DNA of 64,000 nt from Streptomyces actinomycinicus. GTDB lineage: Bacteria > Actinomycetota > Actinomycetes > Streptomycetales > Streptomycetaceae. The notes below the pieces were generated by a model. The model made no database searches and was not told the DNA's origin. It was given only the letters and a program-made list of their open reading frames with translations. Below are positions 7,740 through 17,478 of this stretch, in pieces (position 1 is the first letter of the stretch; each line of letters opens with the position of its first letter). Location: positions 1-64,000 of the forward strand of contig NZ_JAERRK010000005.1 of assembly GCF_016741775.1 (NCBI RefSeq), given 5' to 3'. A program made the translations under genes and the position numbers.

Positions 7740-8555
7740 TCACCGCGCCTTTTCCGCCGCCGCCTCGACGCCGTCGAGGATCACCTCCAGGCCGACCCGG
7801 AACGCCTCCTGGGCCTCCCGCTCCATGTAGGGGGCGGCACCCTCCGCGTCCGCCTCCGCGCCGGTGTCGGCAGCGAGGGACGCGCGCGCCTCCAGCGCCG
7901 CCAGAGCGGGGAAGCGCTCGGCGAAGTCGGGCGCCACCTCCTTGAGCAGAGCGGACCGCTCCGCCCACCACTCCTCGTCGGACACCCCGGTCTCGGGCGC
8001 CGCCTGCCGGTGCTCGGCGGCGACCCGGGCCATGCCCCGCACGAACTGGAACAGCACGGCGATGACACGACGGAGCCGCAACGGGTCCAGGCCGGCCCCG
8101 TCGAGGATCCGCACCACCGTCTCCAGCTGCGCGTACTCGCCCGGCCCGAGCACGGGTCTGGCCTGGGACACCTGGAGCACCCAGGGGTGGCGCAGATAGA
8201 AGGCCCAGGCGTCGTCGGCCCACTCCGTGATCGCCCGGCGCCAGCCCACGCCCGTGTCGTAGGCGGTGGGCAGCTCGGCCAGCACCCGGTCGTGCATGAG
8301 GTCGACCAGTTCGCTCTTGCTCGGCACATAGGTGTAGAGCGCCATGGCGGTCCGCTTCAGCCGCGCCCCGACCGCCCGCATCGACAGGGCCGCCATTCCC
8401 TGCTCGTCGGCCACCGCGACACCCGCGGCCACGATCGTGTCGACATCGAGCCCGGGCTTGGGACCGGGCCCGGTTCTGGCGACCCCGGAAACGGCCGTAC
8501 GCCACAGCAGGGCCATGGAGCGGCGAGCGTCTCCCTGTCCGGCAAAAACAACCAC
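7740..8555 (-). CDS. TetR-family repressor (tetracycline-repressor-like C domain)
   Basis: 271 residues. The HTH spans TIVAAGVAVADEQGMAALSMRAVGARLKRTAMALYTYVPSKSELVDLM in segments typical of TetR, followed by a ligand domain with WAFYLRHPWVLQ of the TetR_C class. The GTG at 8555 is selected because AAGGAG (8563-8568) sits 7 bases upstream; the longer frame from 8723 would cross the divergent gene. Two similar imperfect palindromes lie immediately upstream, between this gene and the divergent siderophore-interacting flavoprotein, so autoregulation and control of that gene are likely. As TetR repressors beside exporters often sense the exported compound, it may respond to the product moved by the DrrAB-type transporter at 9638-11381. 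Confidence 0.9.
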   Translation of the reverse strand: MVVFAGQGDARRSMALLWRTAVSGVARTGPGPKPGLDVDTIVAAGVAVADEQGMAALSMRAVGARLKRTAMALYTYVPSKSELVDLMHDRVLAELPTAYDTGVGWRRAITEWADDAWAFYLRHPWVLQVSQARPVLGPGEYAQLETVVRILDGAGLDPLRLRRVIAVLFQFVRGMARVAAEHRQAAPETGVSDEEWWAERSALLKEVAPDFAERFPALAALEARASLAADTGAEADAEGAAPYMEREAQEAFRVGLEVILDGVEAAAEKAR

Positions 8556-8565
8556 CTTGCAACTC

Positions 8566-8613
8566 CTTACTGCATAAAGTAACCTCACGCGAGGCATCTC
8601 TTTACGGTGTAAG
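8566..8613. promoter_or_regulatory. Twin TetR operator-like palindromes
   Basis: CTTACTGCATAAAG at 8566-8579 and CTTTACGGTGTAAG at 8600-8613. Both are 14-bp imperfect palindromes of the form CTTA-x-GTAAG, 34 bases apart (about three helical turns), in the divergent promoter region. The proximal one overlaps the repressor's own ribosome binding site. Confidence 0.7.
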
Positions 8614-8670
8614 GATATCAGGTGGACACCGGTCCGCCCCGGGATGCCCGACGTTCGCGGAAGGTTTTCG

Positions 8671-9555
8671 ATGGCAACGCTCCCCGTCTCGTTCATCCAG
8701 GTCACCGACATCACGCGCATCACTCCCCGGATGGCGCGCGTGACCTTCGAGGCTGATCACCTCGAGGACTCCGTGGGCCTGAGTCCGGACCAGCAGCTCA
8801 AGCTCTGCTTCCCCAGGGCGGGTCAGGAGGTGCCCGTCCTGCCGGAGCAGACCGACGACGCGACGAGCTGGTACCAGGCGTTTCTGGCCATCCCGGAGGA
8901 GGAGCGGCCGTGGATGCGCAGCTTCACCCTCCGGCGGCGCGTCCCCGGAACCAGGACCATCGAGGTCGACTTCGTCCTGCACGGCGACACCGGCCCGGCC
9001 ACCAGCTGGGCCGGCTCCGCCCGCCCCGGCGACCGGCTCGGCATGGTGGGCCCGTCGGCGGTGTACGCCCGGCCGGTCTCCCTGACCGACGCGATCACCG
9101 ACGCCGACTGGCTCCTGCTGGCCGGCGACGAGACGGCGCTGCCCGCCATCGGCACGCTGCTGGAGGCCCTGCCGAAGGGGACACCCGCGGTGGCCTACAT
9201 CGAGGTCGCCGACGGCGCCGAGCAGCAGGCCTTCGAGACGCCGGGCGAGGTCACCGTCCACTGGCTGCACCGCGACGGCGCTCCGGCGGGCCGCAGTGAG
9301 GTACTGACCGAGGCCGTCCGCACCGCCGAGTTCCCGCCGGGACGCGCGTTCGCCTGGCTGGCCGGCGAGTCGGGGGCGGTACGGGCGCTGCGCCGGCACC
9401 TGGTCGACGACCGTGGCGTGGACAAGCGGTCGATCGAGTTCAGCGGCTACTGGCGGTTCAAGCTCACCCAGGACGACGCACCCACCGCCGAGGACATGGC
9501 CGAGGCCCAGGAGCGGCTCGCCGAGTACCAGGCCACCGCCGATGACAACTCCTGA
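8671..9555 (+). CDS. Siderophore-interacting / FAD-dependent ferric reductase-type protein
   Basis: 294 residues. FAD-binding residues lie in RSFTLRRRVPGTRTIEVDFVLHG and the NAD(P)H-binding half includes WLLLAGDETALPAIGTLLEAL and FAWLAGESGAVRALRRHL, the classic SIP-family signatures. Such proteins reduce ferric siderophores or donate electrons to partner oxygenases. The ATG at 8671 (GGAAGG 6 bases before) is preferred over the in-frame ATG at 8644. It is divergent from the TetR gene and followed by the exporter genes after 82 bases. In this setting it might alternatively supply reducing power to a cluster oxygenase; the sequence does not distinguish the two. Confidence 0.9.
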   Translation: MATLPVSFIQVTDITRITPRMARVTFEADHLEDSVGLSPDQQLKLCFPRAGQEVPVLPEQTDDATSWYQAFLAIPEEERPWMRSFTLRRRVPGTRTIEVDFVLHGDTGPATSWAGSARPGDRLGMVGPSAVYARPVSLTDAITDADWLLLAGDETALPAIGTLLEALPKGTPAVAYIEVADGAEQQAFETPGEVTVHWLHRDGAPAGRSEVLTEAVRTAEFPPGRAFAWLAGESGAVRALRRHLVDDRGVDKRSIEFSGYWRFKLTQDDAPTAEDMAEAQERLAEYQATADDNS

Positions 9556-9637
9556 CGAGCCACGCGGCGGGGTCCGGCTGCCGGCCGGACCCCGCGGGGA
9601 ACCGGCCGCACGACGGCCGGCAGGAAAGAAGGGTCCC

Positions 9638-10613
<976 letters not shown>

Positions 10614-10624
<11 letters not shown>

Positions 10625-11381
10625 CACCGGGCTGATCTTCCAGCGGGACATGAGGCTCTCGCTGCGCAACCCGACCTGGCTGATCATCGGGATCATGCAG
10701 CCTCTGCTGTATCTGTTCCTGTTCGGACCGCTCATGGTCACCGTGGTCGACCACACCCCGGGCTTCCCGTCCGGCGACGCGTGGGAGGTGCTCACCCCGG
10801 CGCTGATCGTGCAGACGGCGCTGTTCAGCGGTTCCTTCGCCGGGGTCGGACTGCTCACCGAGTACCGGGTCGGGGTGGTCGACCGCTTCCGCGGGACGCC
10901 GGCCAGCCGGTCCGCCCTGCTGTTCGGCAAGGTGCTGGCCCAGGCCGTGCAGGCCACCGCGCAGTCCGCGCTGATCGTGCTGGTGACCCTTCTGGTCTTC
11001 GGCCTCGACGCCCCGGTGCCGGGCATGCTGCTGAGCCTGGTGATCGCCGCGGTGCTGGCCGTCACGCTGTCCTCCGGGTCGTACGCGCTGGCGATGGTCC
11101 TCAAGAGCGAGGCGGCGTTCCCCTCGCTGATGAACGCCGTACTGCTGCCGCTCCTCCTGCTGTCGGGCGTGCTGCTGCCGGTCACGTCACAACTGGCGCC
11201 CGGGTGGCTGTACAACCTGGCCCGCATCAACCCGCTGACCCATGTGGTCGACGCCGAGCGTGCCGCCTTCCGCGGGGACATGAGTTCGACGGAGCTGCTG
11301 ACCGGCTCCCTCGTGCTGCTGCTCATGGCCGTACTCGCCCTGCTGTGGGGCACGCGGACGTTCCAGAAGGAGAACGCCTGA
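10614..11381 (+). CDS. DrrB-type ABC-2 transporter permease
   Basis: 255 residues with about six hydrophobic spans (first at PTWLIIGIMQPLLYLFLFG, last at LLTGSLVLLLMAVLALLWG) and the ABC-2 motif EYRVGVVDRFRGTPASRSALLFGK, followed by the YNLARINPLTHVVDAERAA segment typical of DrrB. GTG start at 10614 lies inside the 3' end of the ATPase gene, so the two are translationally coupled and form one exporter. A 10-bp hairpin follows at 11458. Confidence 0.94.
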
Positions 11382-11457
11382 GGCTCCGGACGGACACCGT
11401 CCGGGGACACGAGGGAAATCGGCCCGACGGCGCCGCCCGCCGAACGGCCCCTGGACC

Positions 11458-11488
11458 GGGCTCCCCCTTTCCCCCGGAGGGGGAGCCC
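11458..11488 (+). terminator. 10-bp hairpin after the exporter genes
   Basis: GGGCTCCCCC (11458-11467), an 11-base pyrimidine-rich loop, then GGGGGAGCCC (11479-11488). It lies 77 bases after the permease stop. Confidence 0.65.
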
Positions 11489-11510
11489 TCCCCGCACCAC
11501 CGGGGAGCAC

Positions 11511-11760
11511 ATGCGAGTACCGGCGCCGTCAGGGTGGCCGGTGCCCAGGTGCACGCCGTTCCCGGCCGAACGCGCGACCGAGCGAATCAGCCATGCTGAG
11601 CCCTACGAGAGGGGCATCGACGGATTCCGCGGCCGGGCCCACCGCATCCTCGACGAACTCGGCGGACACGGCACGTACCTGCCCGTCCTGCGGGACCTCG
11701 TGGACCTGTCGTCCCGACTGCTCCTCAAGGCCCGCGTCCGACGTCATCGCCGCCGTCGGT
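11511..11760 (+). pseudogene. Coding-like fragment, possible gene remnant
   Basis: The roughly 380-base space between the exporter and the SDR gene contains a frame (phase of position 11511) with strongly G/C-biased third positions from about 11570 to 11730. It encodes a plausible helical stretch (YERGIDGFRGRAHRILDEL and LPVLRDLVDLSSRLLLK) and then turns into Arg-rich nonsense that overlaps the end of the opposite SDR gene. No convincing start or ribosome binding site is seen. It may be a decayed 3' fragment of a former gene; I do not recognise the family. Confidence 0.25.
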
Positions 11761-12552
11761 TCAGCGGCTCGCCCGCTGCGCCGCCACGATCGCGTCCACG
11801 GTCTTCTCCGCACCCGCGCGCCGCTGCACCCGTTCGGCGAACCCCGGGAACTGGGAGGCGATTTTGGTCAGGAGACGCAGTTCGAGCGGGGCGACGTTGA
11901 CCTCGGCGACATCGCGCTCGATCGCCCGCGTCACGCCCCTGACGACCTGCTGGGGGGAGACGGTACGCACGCCGCCCGGCGTAGGTGAGCCGGTGTTGGC
12001 GAACATGCCCAGCTCGCGTACGAAGCCGGGCTGGACGATGGAGACGCCGACACCGGTGCCGTGCAGGTCCTGGCGGAAGCCCAGGGAGAGGCCGCGCAGC
12101 CCGAACTTCGTCGCGTTGTACAGGGACGACGACTTGGTGGCGGCCATGCCCGACAGTGACCCGACGAAGCAGATGTGACCGCGGCCGCGGGCGACCAGGC
12201 CGGGAGCCAGCAGTCGTGCGAGCATCGCGGGCGCGCGCAGGTTCACCGCGAGCGCCCGGTCGATCTGCTCCGGCGTGTAGTCGAGCAGGTCGCCGCTGGA
12301 GGGCAGGGCCGCGTTGGCGATCAGGACGTCCGCACCGGCCGCCTCCTCCGCGAGACGCCTGACGTCGTCGTCGGCGGCGAGATCGGCGAGGACCGTCCGC
12401 GCGCCGTAGCGGTCGGCGAGGGGTTCGAGCGCCTCTTTCCGCCGGCCGCTGAGGATCAGCCGCGCGCCGCGCGCCGACATCTCCGCGGCGATCGCACTCC
12501 CGATGCCACCCGTGACTCCGGTGAGCAGAACAGTTGCCCCTGCAATGCGCAC
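11761..12552 (-). CDS. Short-chain dehydrogenase/reductase
   Basis: 263-residue classical SDR. The cofactor motif TGVTGGIGSAIA is at the N-terminus, ANAALPSSG corresponds to the NNAG element, the catalytic Ser is in CFVGSLSGM and the Tyr-Lys pair in YNATKFGLRG. GTG at 12552 is chosen because GGAGG lies 6 bases upstream; the extended frame is Pro/Arg-rich upstream sequence. It is divergent from a TetR gene, with a perfect 18-bp palindrome only 17 bases upstream of its start, so it is probably the target of that repressor. Substrate unknown. Confidence 0.92.
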   Translation of the reverse strand: MRIAGATVLLTGVTGGIGSAIAAEMSARGARLILSGRRKEALEPLADRYGARTVLADLAADDDVRRLAEEAAGADVLIANAALPSSGDLLDYTPEQIDRALAVNLRAPAMLARLLAPGLVARGRGHICFVGSLSGMAATKSSSLYNATKFGLRGLSLGFRQDLHGTGVGVSIVQPGFVRELGMFANTGSPTPGGVRTVSPQQVVRGVTRAIERDVAEVNVAPLELRLLTKIASQFPGFAERVQRRAGAEKTVDAIVAAQRASR

Positions 12553-12569
12553 GACGACCCTCCCAGTCC

Positions 12570-12587
12570 TGTTCGTTCGAACGAACA
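12570..12587. promoter_or_regulatory. Perfect 18-bp palindromic operator
   Basis: TGTTCGTTCGAACGAACA reads identically on both strands. It sits directly before the SDR gene's ribosome binding site and faces the divergent TetR gene, the expected place for that repressor's operator. Confidence 0.8.
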
Positions 12588-12607
12588 ATAGGCAGGGCGG
12601 GGCCGCG

Positions 12608-12712
12608 TGTCCACCGGAACGGCCCGGACGGGGCGGGCCGCCTGTCCACGGGTGCCGCCCGGACGGGGCGGTGGGGGTGTCCACCGGTGCCGCCCGGGGC
12701 GTGGCGGGACCG
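12608..12712. repeat. Three degenerate 35-bp direct repeats
   Basis: Units starting TGTCCACC/G at 12608, 12643 and 12678 share the pattern TGTCCAC-x-GG-x-GCCGCCCGGACGGGGCGG with a constant 35-base period, inside the SDR/TetR divergent region. Confidence 0.7.
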
Positions 12713-12847
12713 GCTGTTCACCCGGGCCGCGAGGCTGGAGCGGCCGATCCGGCGGCTTCCGGCGCCCGTCGGACCGGTGACGGGGCCCCGACGCCCTGTT
12801 CGGCCCGAGGCCGTAGGCCCGCGGCCGCTGATGGAACAATGCATGGC

Positions 12848-13450
12848 ATGCCGAACGCCGCTTCCTCCGCCTCGACGCGCCAGCGCATCATCACCGCCGT
12901 CCTGCAGATCATCGGCAAGGACGGGGTCGCGGCCGTCACCAACAGGCGGATCGCCCGGGAAGCGGGCGTGTCGCTCGGCTCGGTGACGTACCACTTCCAG
13001 ACCCAGCACGATCTGCTGCGCGAGAGCCTGCTGTACTTCGTGCGCGAAGAGGCCCGTCACTTCACCGAACTGGCCGACCAGTGCCGGACCGACGGCATCG
13101 ACGTGGAGGACGCCGCGTCCCTGGCCGGCCAGGTCGCGTGCGGGACGGCACTCGACACCGCCCACCTCGCCCCCTTCGAGCTGTACCTCCACGCCGGGCG
13201 CGACGAGCGGCTGCGGGAGGCGGCGGCGCAGGCTTTCAGGGCGTACGACCGGCTCGCCGCCCAGATCCTCACCGCGCTCGGCGTCCCCGACGGGGAGCGC
13301 CTGGCGGCCACCACGGTCGCCGTGGTGATGGGACTGCAACTCCGGCGTCTGGCCACGGGAAGTCCCGCGGAGGACCTGGTCGACGCCCTCCTGCTGCTCG
13401 CGCGCGGCGCCGCCGTCCCGCCGGCGGACCAGCAGGGCCTGCCGGCGTGA
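12848..13450 (+). CDS. TetR-family regulator
   Basis: 200 residues. The N-terminal HTH is RQRIITAVLQIIGKDG, then AAVTNRRIAREAGVSLGSVTYHF, a textbook TetR recognition helix; the C-terminal half is helical and ligand-binding. The start is uncertain between ATG 12848 and the in-frame ATG 12839, as only a weak GGAA is present; 12848 gives the standard N-terminus. It is divergent from the SDR gene, with the 18-bp palindrome and three 35-bp repeats in between, so it most likely represses the SDR and possibly itself. Confidence 0.92.
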   Translation: MPNAASSASTRQRIITAVLQIIGKDGVAAVTNRRIAREAGVSLGSVTYHFQTQHDLLRESLLYFVREEARHFTELADQCRTDGIDVEDAASLAGQVACGTALDTAHLAPFELYLHAGRDERLREAAAQAFRAYDRLAAQILTALGVPDGERLAATTVAVVMGLQLRRLATGSPAEDLVDALLLLARGAAVPPADQQGLPA

Positions 13451-13847
13451 GAGAGTCCCGGCCGGACCGCCCGCGGCCCCGGCCAGGCGCCCGGCGGGGA
13501 TCCGGGACCCCGGGCCGGCGCCCGGCGGATCCCCGGCCGCGCTGACCGCCCGGGCGCCGAGACCGGCGAGGGCGTCTCAGCGATAGCCCAGGGCACCCCG
13601 TCCTTCCCGCGTTGCGAGCCCTCCGGGGCGGATCGATGCTGAGGAAGAGGCCTGCCCGCCGACGGCACGGACCGCGCACACAGTGGCCGCGGGGCCGGTG
13701 GCTGACGCGGAGCGCGCGGTGCGCGGGTTTCCGATGAGGGCCGCCGTCGCGCCGACGGGTCACTCACCGGGCCGCGCTGCGCGTCGAGTTCGCTGCGCCG
13801 CACGCCTGATCGCCGGGCCCGTACGTCCGGAGCCCCAGGGAGACACC
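13451..13847. other. Intergenic, about 400 bases, no gene seen
   Basis: Extremely GC-rich, with several overlapping self-complementary stretches (GGCGCCCGGCGG-type motifs near 13485-13530) that could fold, and no reading frame with a credible start or family resemblance. The last part carries the AGGGA ribosome binding site of the P450 gene. Confidence 0.5.
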
Positions 13848-15071
13848 ATGACGACCGGTACCCTCTCCGCGCAGATCCTCGATCCCGCCAACCGAGCGGA
13901 TCCGTACCCGCTCTACGCGGAATTGCGCAAGCAACCGGTCATGCGGGAGGACGACGGCACCTACCTGGTCAGCACCTACCACGAGGTGCGGAGCCTGGCC
14001 AACGACCCCCGGCTGAGCCAGGACACCCGCAACCAGCCGCCCGGTCGCATCCGGCACCCGGAAGAGCCGGGCTCGGGGCTGCCGCCGAGCTTCATCCTCA
14101 CCGACCCTCCCCTGCACGACCGGTTGCGCGCCACCGCGAACCGGCCGTTCGGCCCCCCGCACAGCCCCAGGTTCCTCGACGGCCTGCGCGGGGAGCTGGC
14201 CTCGGTCGTCACCGGACTCCTCGACCGTTTCGACGGCAAGGACCGGGTCGACATCGTCGACGACTTCTCCTACCCGCTTCCCGTCACGGCCATCTGCCGG
14301 GTCCTCGGCGTTCCCCGCGAGGACGAGCCGCGCTTCCACAGCCTGGCCGACGCGGTGGCGTCCGGCATCGATCCCCAGCAGCAGGCCGGCGAAGGCCTGG
14401 AGAAGACCCAGCAGGCACGCCAGGAACTTGGCGCCTACCTGGCCGGACTGATCGACGCCGAACGCCGTCACCCCGGCCCCGGGCTGCTCAGCGCCCTCGC
14501 TCCCGAGACGGGCCCGGGCGGCAGCATGACACCGGAGGACCTGGTCGCCACCGCGATCCTGCTCCTGGTCGCCGGCCACGAGACCACCGTCAACCTGATC
14601 ACCAACACGACGCTCACCCTGCTGCGCCACCCCGGCATACTCGAACGGTTCAGGAACGAACCGGAGTTGACGGTCCCGCTCATCGAGGAAGTGCTGCGGT
14701 ACGAGCCCCCGGTGCAGTTCGTCCCGCTGGCCACCGCCATGGCCGACATCGACCTCGCCGGCACCACCATTCCCAAGGGCTCACCGGTCTGGCTGATGAT
14801 CGCCGCGGCCAACCGGGACCCCGGACGCTTCGAGGACCCCGACAGCTTCGTTCCCGACCGGAAGGACAACCAGCACCTGGGCTTCTACACCGGCATCCAC
14901 TACTGCTTCGGCGCCCCGCTGGCCCGGATCGAGGCGCAGCTCGCCCTGCCCGAACTGTTCCGCCGGGTCAAGGACCTCCACCTGCTCGAGGACCCGCCGC
15001 CGTACCGCGCCAACGCCGTGCTGCGCGGCCCCCGTCACCTTCCCGTGACGATCGGCGGCCTCACCGGCTGA
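13848..15071 (+). CDS. Cytochrome P450
   Basis: 407-residue bacterial class I P450. The I-helix motif is LLVAGHETTVN, the ExxR motif is EEVLRYEPP and the heme loop is GFYTGIHYCFGAPLAR, where the usual Phe of FxxGxHxCxG is Tyr. The ATG at 13848 follows AGGGA by six bases. It is clearly related to the P450 half of the fusion protein at 58636 (shared ADPYPLYAELR, VDIVDDF and VLGVPREDEPRFH segments). Ferredoxin and reductase are not encoded beside it. If it belongs to the actinomycin-type locus it could oxidise a prolyl residue or the kynurenine-derived precursor; this is speculative. Confidence 0.93.
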   Translation: MTTGTLSAQILDPANRADPYPLYAELRKQPVMREDDGTYLVSTYHEVRSLANDPRLSQDTRNQPPGRIRHPEEPGSGLPPSFILTDPPLHDRLRATANRPFGPPHSPRFLDGLRGELASVVTGLLDRFDGKDRVDIVDDFSYPLPVTAICRVLGVPREDEPRFHSLADAVASGIDPQQQAGEGLEKTQQARQELGAYLAGLIDAERRHPGPGLLSALAPETGPGGSMTPEDLVATAILLLVAGHETTVNLITNTTLTLLRHPGILERFRNEPELTVPLIEEVLRYEPPVQFVPLATAMADIDLAGTTIPKGSPVWLMIAAANRDPGRFEDPDSFVPDRKDNQHLGFYTGIHYCFGAPLARIEAQLALPELFRRVKDLHLLEDPPPYRANAVLRGPRHLPVTIGGLTG

Positions 15072-15089
15072 AGCCCGTCGAGGAGCCGT

Positions 15090-16094
15090 TCAGCGTGCCG
15101 CGTGCAGCTCGGCGTACAGGTGCGGGCCCGACCAGGTGCGCGGTGCGGACTCCGCCTGGTGCACCAGCTCGACGAGTCGCGCGTTCGCGGGTGCCGTCCG
15201 GCCGTGCGCGGCGGCGAGGGCGACGATCTCGCCCTGGAGTGACTCGATCTCAGTGCGCCGGCCCCGCTGCAGGTCCTCCCACATCGAGGAGCGGGCGTGG
15301 GCGTCCATCCGGAGGGTTGCCGCCGCCACCCGGCGGAAGAAGGCGTCGGGCAGACCCAGCACGTACGGGGTGACGGCGGGCGCGGTGGGGCCGAGGCGGG
15401 CGGGGGTGATCCCGGCGGCGCGGTACGCGGCGAGTGCCTCGCGCTGGCACAGGGCCAGGCAGCGGCGGTACGCCCGCTGGCCGAGCTGGTCGCGCAGCGG
15501 TAGCCCGGAGAGGGCGTTGACGGCGTTGTTGAGGTTCATCAGCAGCTTGGCGTGCTGCACTTCGGACATGTCGGTGCGGGGCTCGACGGCCAGGCCCGCC
15601 TCGCGGAGGGCGGCGAAGAGCGTGTCGTCGGGCTCGGTCATGAGCCTGCCGGGCATGCCCTGGTGCACGGTGCCCGGTTCGGTCTGCACGACGTTGTAGG
15701 GCACCATCCCGGCCAGCACGGTGTGTCCGGGGAGCGCGGCGCGCAGGGTGGCGGGGTTGTGCAGCCCGTTCTGGAAGCTGACGGCGACCGCGCCGGGGGC
15801 GAGGTGCGGGGCGAGGTCCTCGGCGGCGGCCCCGGTGCCCGCGGTCTTCACGGTGACCAGCACGAAGTCGGCGCCGGCCGCCGCTTCGGGGCCGGTGGCG
15901 AGGGTCAGCCGGTCCGGCGTGAGGTGGACCGGCGGCCGGGCGGAGGTGCTGAGGGTGAGTCCCCGCTCGCGCAGCACGTCCATGGCGCCGGACCGGCCGA
16001 TGAAGGTCACGTCGTACCCGGCGGCGACGAGGTGGCCACCGAGGTGGCAGCCGATACTTCCGGCGCCGAGGACGGCGAAGCGGGGCTTGGGCAC
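15090..16094 (-). CDS. Ketopantoate reductase (ApbA/PanE) family protein
   Basis: 334 residues. The NADP-binding motif AVLGAGSIGCHLGGHL is at the N-terminus, followed by VTVKTAG and FQNGLHNP, and by a C-terminal helical domain with HAKLLMNLNNAVNALSG containing the catalytic Lys of the family. It would reduce 2-dehydropantoate or a related 2-oxo acid. GTG at 16094 has GGAG 6 bases upstream; the frame continues upstream only through low-complexity sequence. It converges on the P450 gene with an 18-base gap. A housekeeping panE exists elsewhere in most genomes, so this may be an accessory paralogue, but that cannot be tested here. Confidence 0.9.
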   Translation of the reverse strand: MPKPRFAVLGAGSIGCHLGGHLVAAGYDVTFIGRSGAMDVLRERGLTLSTSARPPVHLTPDRLTLATGPEAAAGADFVLVTVKTAGTGAAAEDLAPHLAPGAVAVSFQNGLHNPATLRAALPGHTVLAGMVPYNVVQTEPGTVHQGMPGRLMTEPDDTLFAALREAGLAVEPRTDMSEVQHAKLLMNLNNAVNALSGLPLRDQLGQRAYRRCLALCQREALAAYRAAGITPARLGPTAPAVTPYVLGLPDAFFRRVAAATLRMDAHARSSMWEDLQRGRRTEIESLQGEIVALAAAHGRTAPANARLVELVHQAESAPRTWSGPHLYAELHAAR

Positions 16095-16140
16095 GGGTGA
16101 CTCCTGCGGGAGACGGGAGCGGGCAGGGCGGGGCTGGGCG

Positions 16141-16175
<35 letters not shown>

Positions 16176-16264
16176 GCATGACAGTAGCGGGACGCCGGCT
16201 GCGCGAGGGGGCCGGCCCGGGGCGCGCGGCGGCGGGCGTGCGGCGGCCGGGCTGTGGCCGCTCG

Positions 16265-16813
16265 CTAGGCGAAGGTCCAGCGCGTGTGGCTGAACACCCC
16301 TGAGTGCCTGCCGAAGCCGTACGCCGTCGCCGGTGCCACCGCGAAGACCACCGCGTCGCCCTTGCGCATGGCGTCCCCGATGCCGTGGAAGGTGCCTTCG
16401 GGTGACGTGATGTGGTCCCCGTACTTCTCCTCGTAGGCGGCGACCACCTGTTCCAGCGCCGCGGGATCCGTCACCCGCTGCGCCGTGCCCTCGACCACGA
16501 GGTCGAGCCCCTCGGTGAGCGAGTTCCGGCCGGTGGTCAGCGCGCAGTGCGCGTCGTGCGCCAGGTTCTTCGCCTTCTGCTCGGCGGGCCCGGTGGCGAA
16601 GTACAGCACGCCGTCGTGCCATGCGGCGATCACCGGCGTGATGTGCAGACGGCCGTCGGAGCGGACGGTGGACAGCCAGAAGATCTCGGCTGCCGCGAGT
16701 TCCCGCCGGGCCTGTGCCCACTCGGTGGCGGTGACGCCCTCGGCCCCGGGGCGGGGATTGAGCGCGGAGCTGTAGCGGGCGTCCAGCTCCGTCCGGGGTT
16801 GCTGTGCGGACAT
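16265..16813 (-). CDS. PPOX-class split beta-barrel flavin/F420-binding protein
   Basis: 182 residues with the pyridoxamine-phosphate-oxidase-like barrel: IFWLSTVRSDGRLHITPVIAAWHDGVLYFATG, then AHCALTTGRNSL and VVEGTAQRVTDP. Actinobacterial members of this fold often bind F420 or FMN and reduce small molecules. ATG at 16813 is preceded by AGGAAGG at good spacing. It is the first of two leftward genes. No specific substrate is evident. Confidence 0.9.
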   Translation of the reverse strand: MSAQQPRTELDARYSSALNPRPGAEGVTATEWAQARRELAAAEIFWLSTVRSDGRLHITPVIAAWHDGVLYFATGPAEQKAKNLAHDAHCALTTGRNSLTEGLDLVVEGTAQRVTDPAALEQVVAAYEEKYGDHITSPEGTFHGIGDAMRKGDAVVFAVAPATAYGFGRHSGVFSHTRWTFA

Positions 16814-16833
16814 GCGAACACCTTCCTTCCTGT

Positions 16834-16877
16834 GGTGGCTCTCCCGTCAGTCTCCTTTGGTGGCTCTCCCGTCAGTC
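16834..16877. repeat. 19-bp direct repeat upstream of the PPOX gene
   Basis: GGTGGCTCTCCCGTCAGTC occurs at 16834-16852 and again at 16859-16877, a 25-base period, immediately upstream of the PPOX gene's ribosome binding site. It could be a paired activator site or a simple duplication. Confidence 0.75.
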
Positions 16878-17478
16878 AATGCCCCACGGACGGACAGGAC
16901 GCCTCGCGTGCACCCGTTCGGGCGTCGTCGCGGGCAGGCCGGCCGTAGGCTTCCCCGCGGCTTTTCGGCCATGTGCACGAGGGCGTCAGGGCGCTGGTTC
17001 AGGACATCCGCCGGCCATGATCTTCCCACTCTCCCGAGCCGCTGGTAGCGTCATATGCCACCACTTGACTGAAGTTGTCTTCTGTGTAAACCGGTGAGGG
17101 CGACACACCGGCGCATGTCCGCGATCGATGTTTCACGACGCGACCGCCGACTACGGGAGCGAACGGGGGAGGTTCAAGCGGATGTTCATCATGGCCGAGT
17201 ACCGCCTTCGGTTCCCGCCCCGGAGACGGACGCGGGTGTTCGGCCGGCCTCCGGTCCGCCCGCCGGGGAGCCGCGTGCCTGCGCGCCCCGTCTCCGGCGC
17301 CTGCCGACCACGGGGCCGGTGCCACGGGCGGCCCCGCTCCACGGGTCACTGATCCGGCCCCGCCCCTGCGGCGGATCGGCGCATGCGCCGATCGCCGGCC
17401 GCCGGCCACAGCTGCCGCCGGGCGGTTCCCCCACGTTCCCATCGCGATCGCGGCCGGCATGAGGAAGAGGGTTGCCCG
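16878..17478. other. About 600 bases with no convincing gene
   Basis: No frame here has a sound start, ribosome binding site and family-like protein. An AT-richer island at 17050-17095 contains TTGACT (17065-17070) with TAAACC 16 bases on, a weak promoter candidate reading toward the regulator at 17479. The remainder up to the regulator would be a long leader or contain a closer promoter that I cannot see. Confidence 0.4.

Noticed and set aside
17094..17462. Coding region between the PPOX gene and the HTH regulator
   Set aside because: Pro/Arg-rich composition, no start signal and overlapping alternatives on both strands; treated as non-coding.
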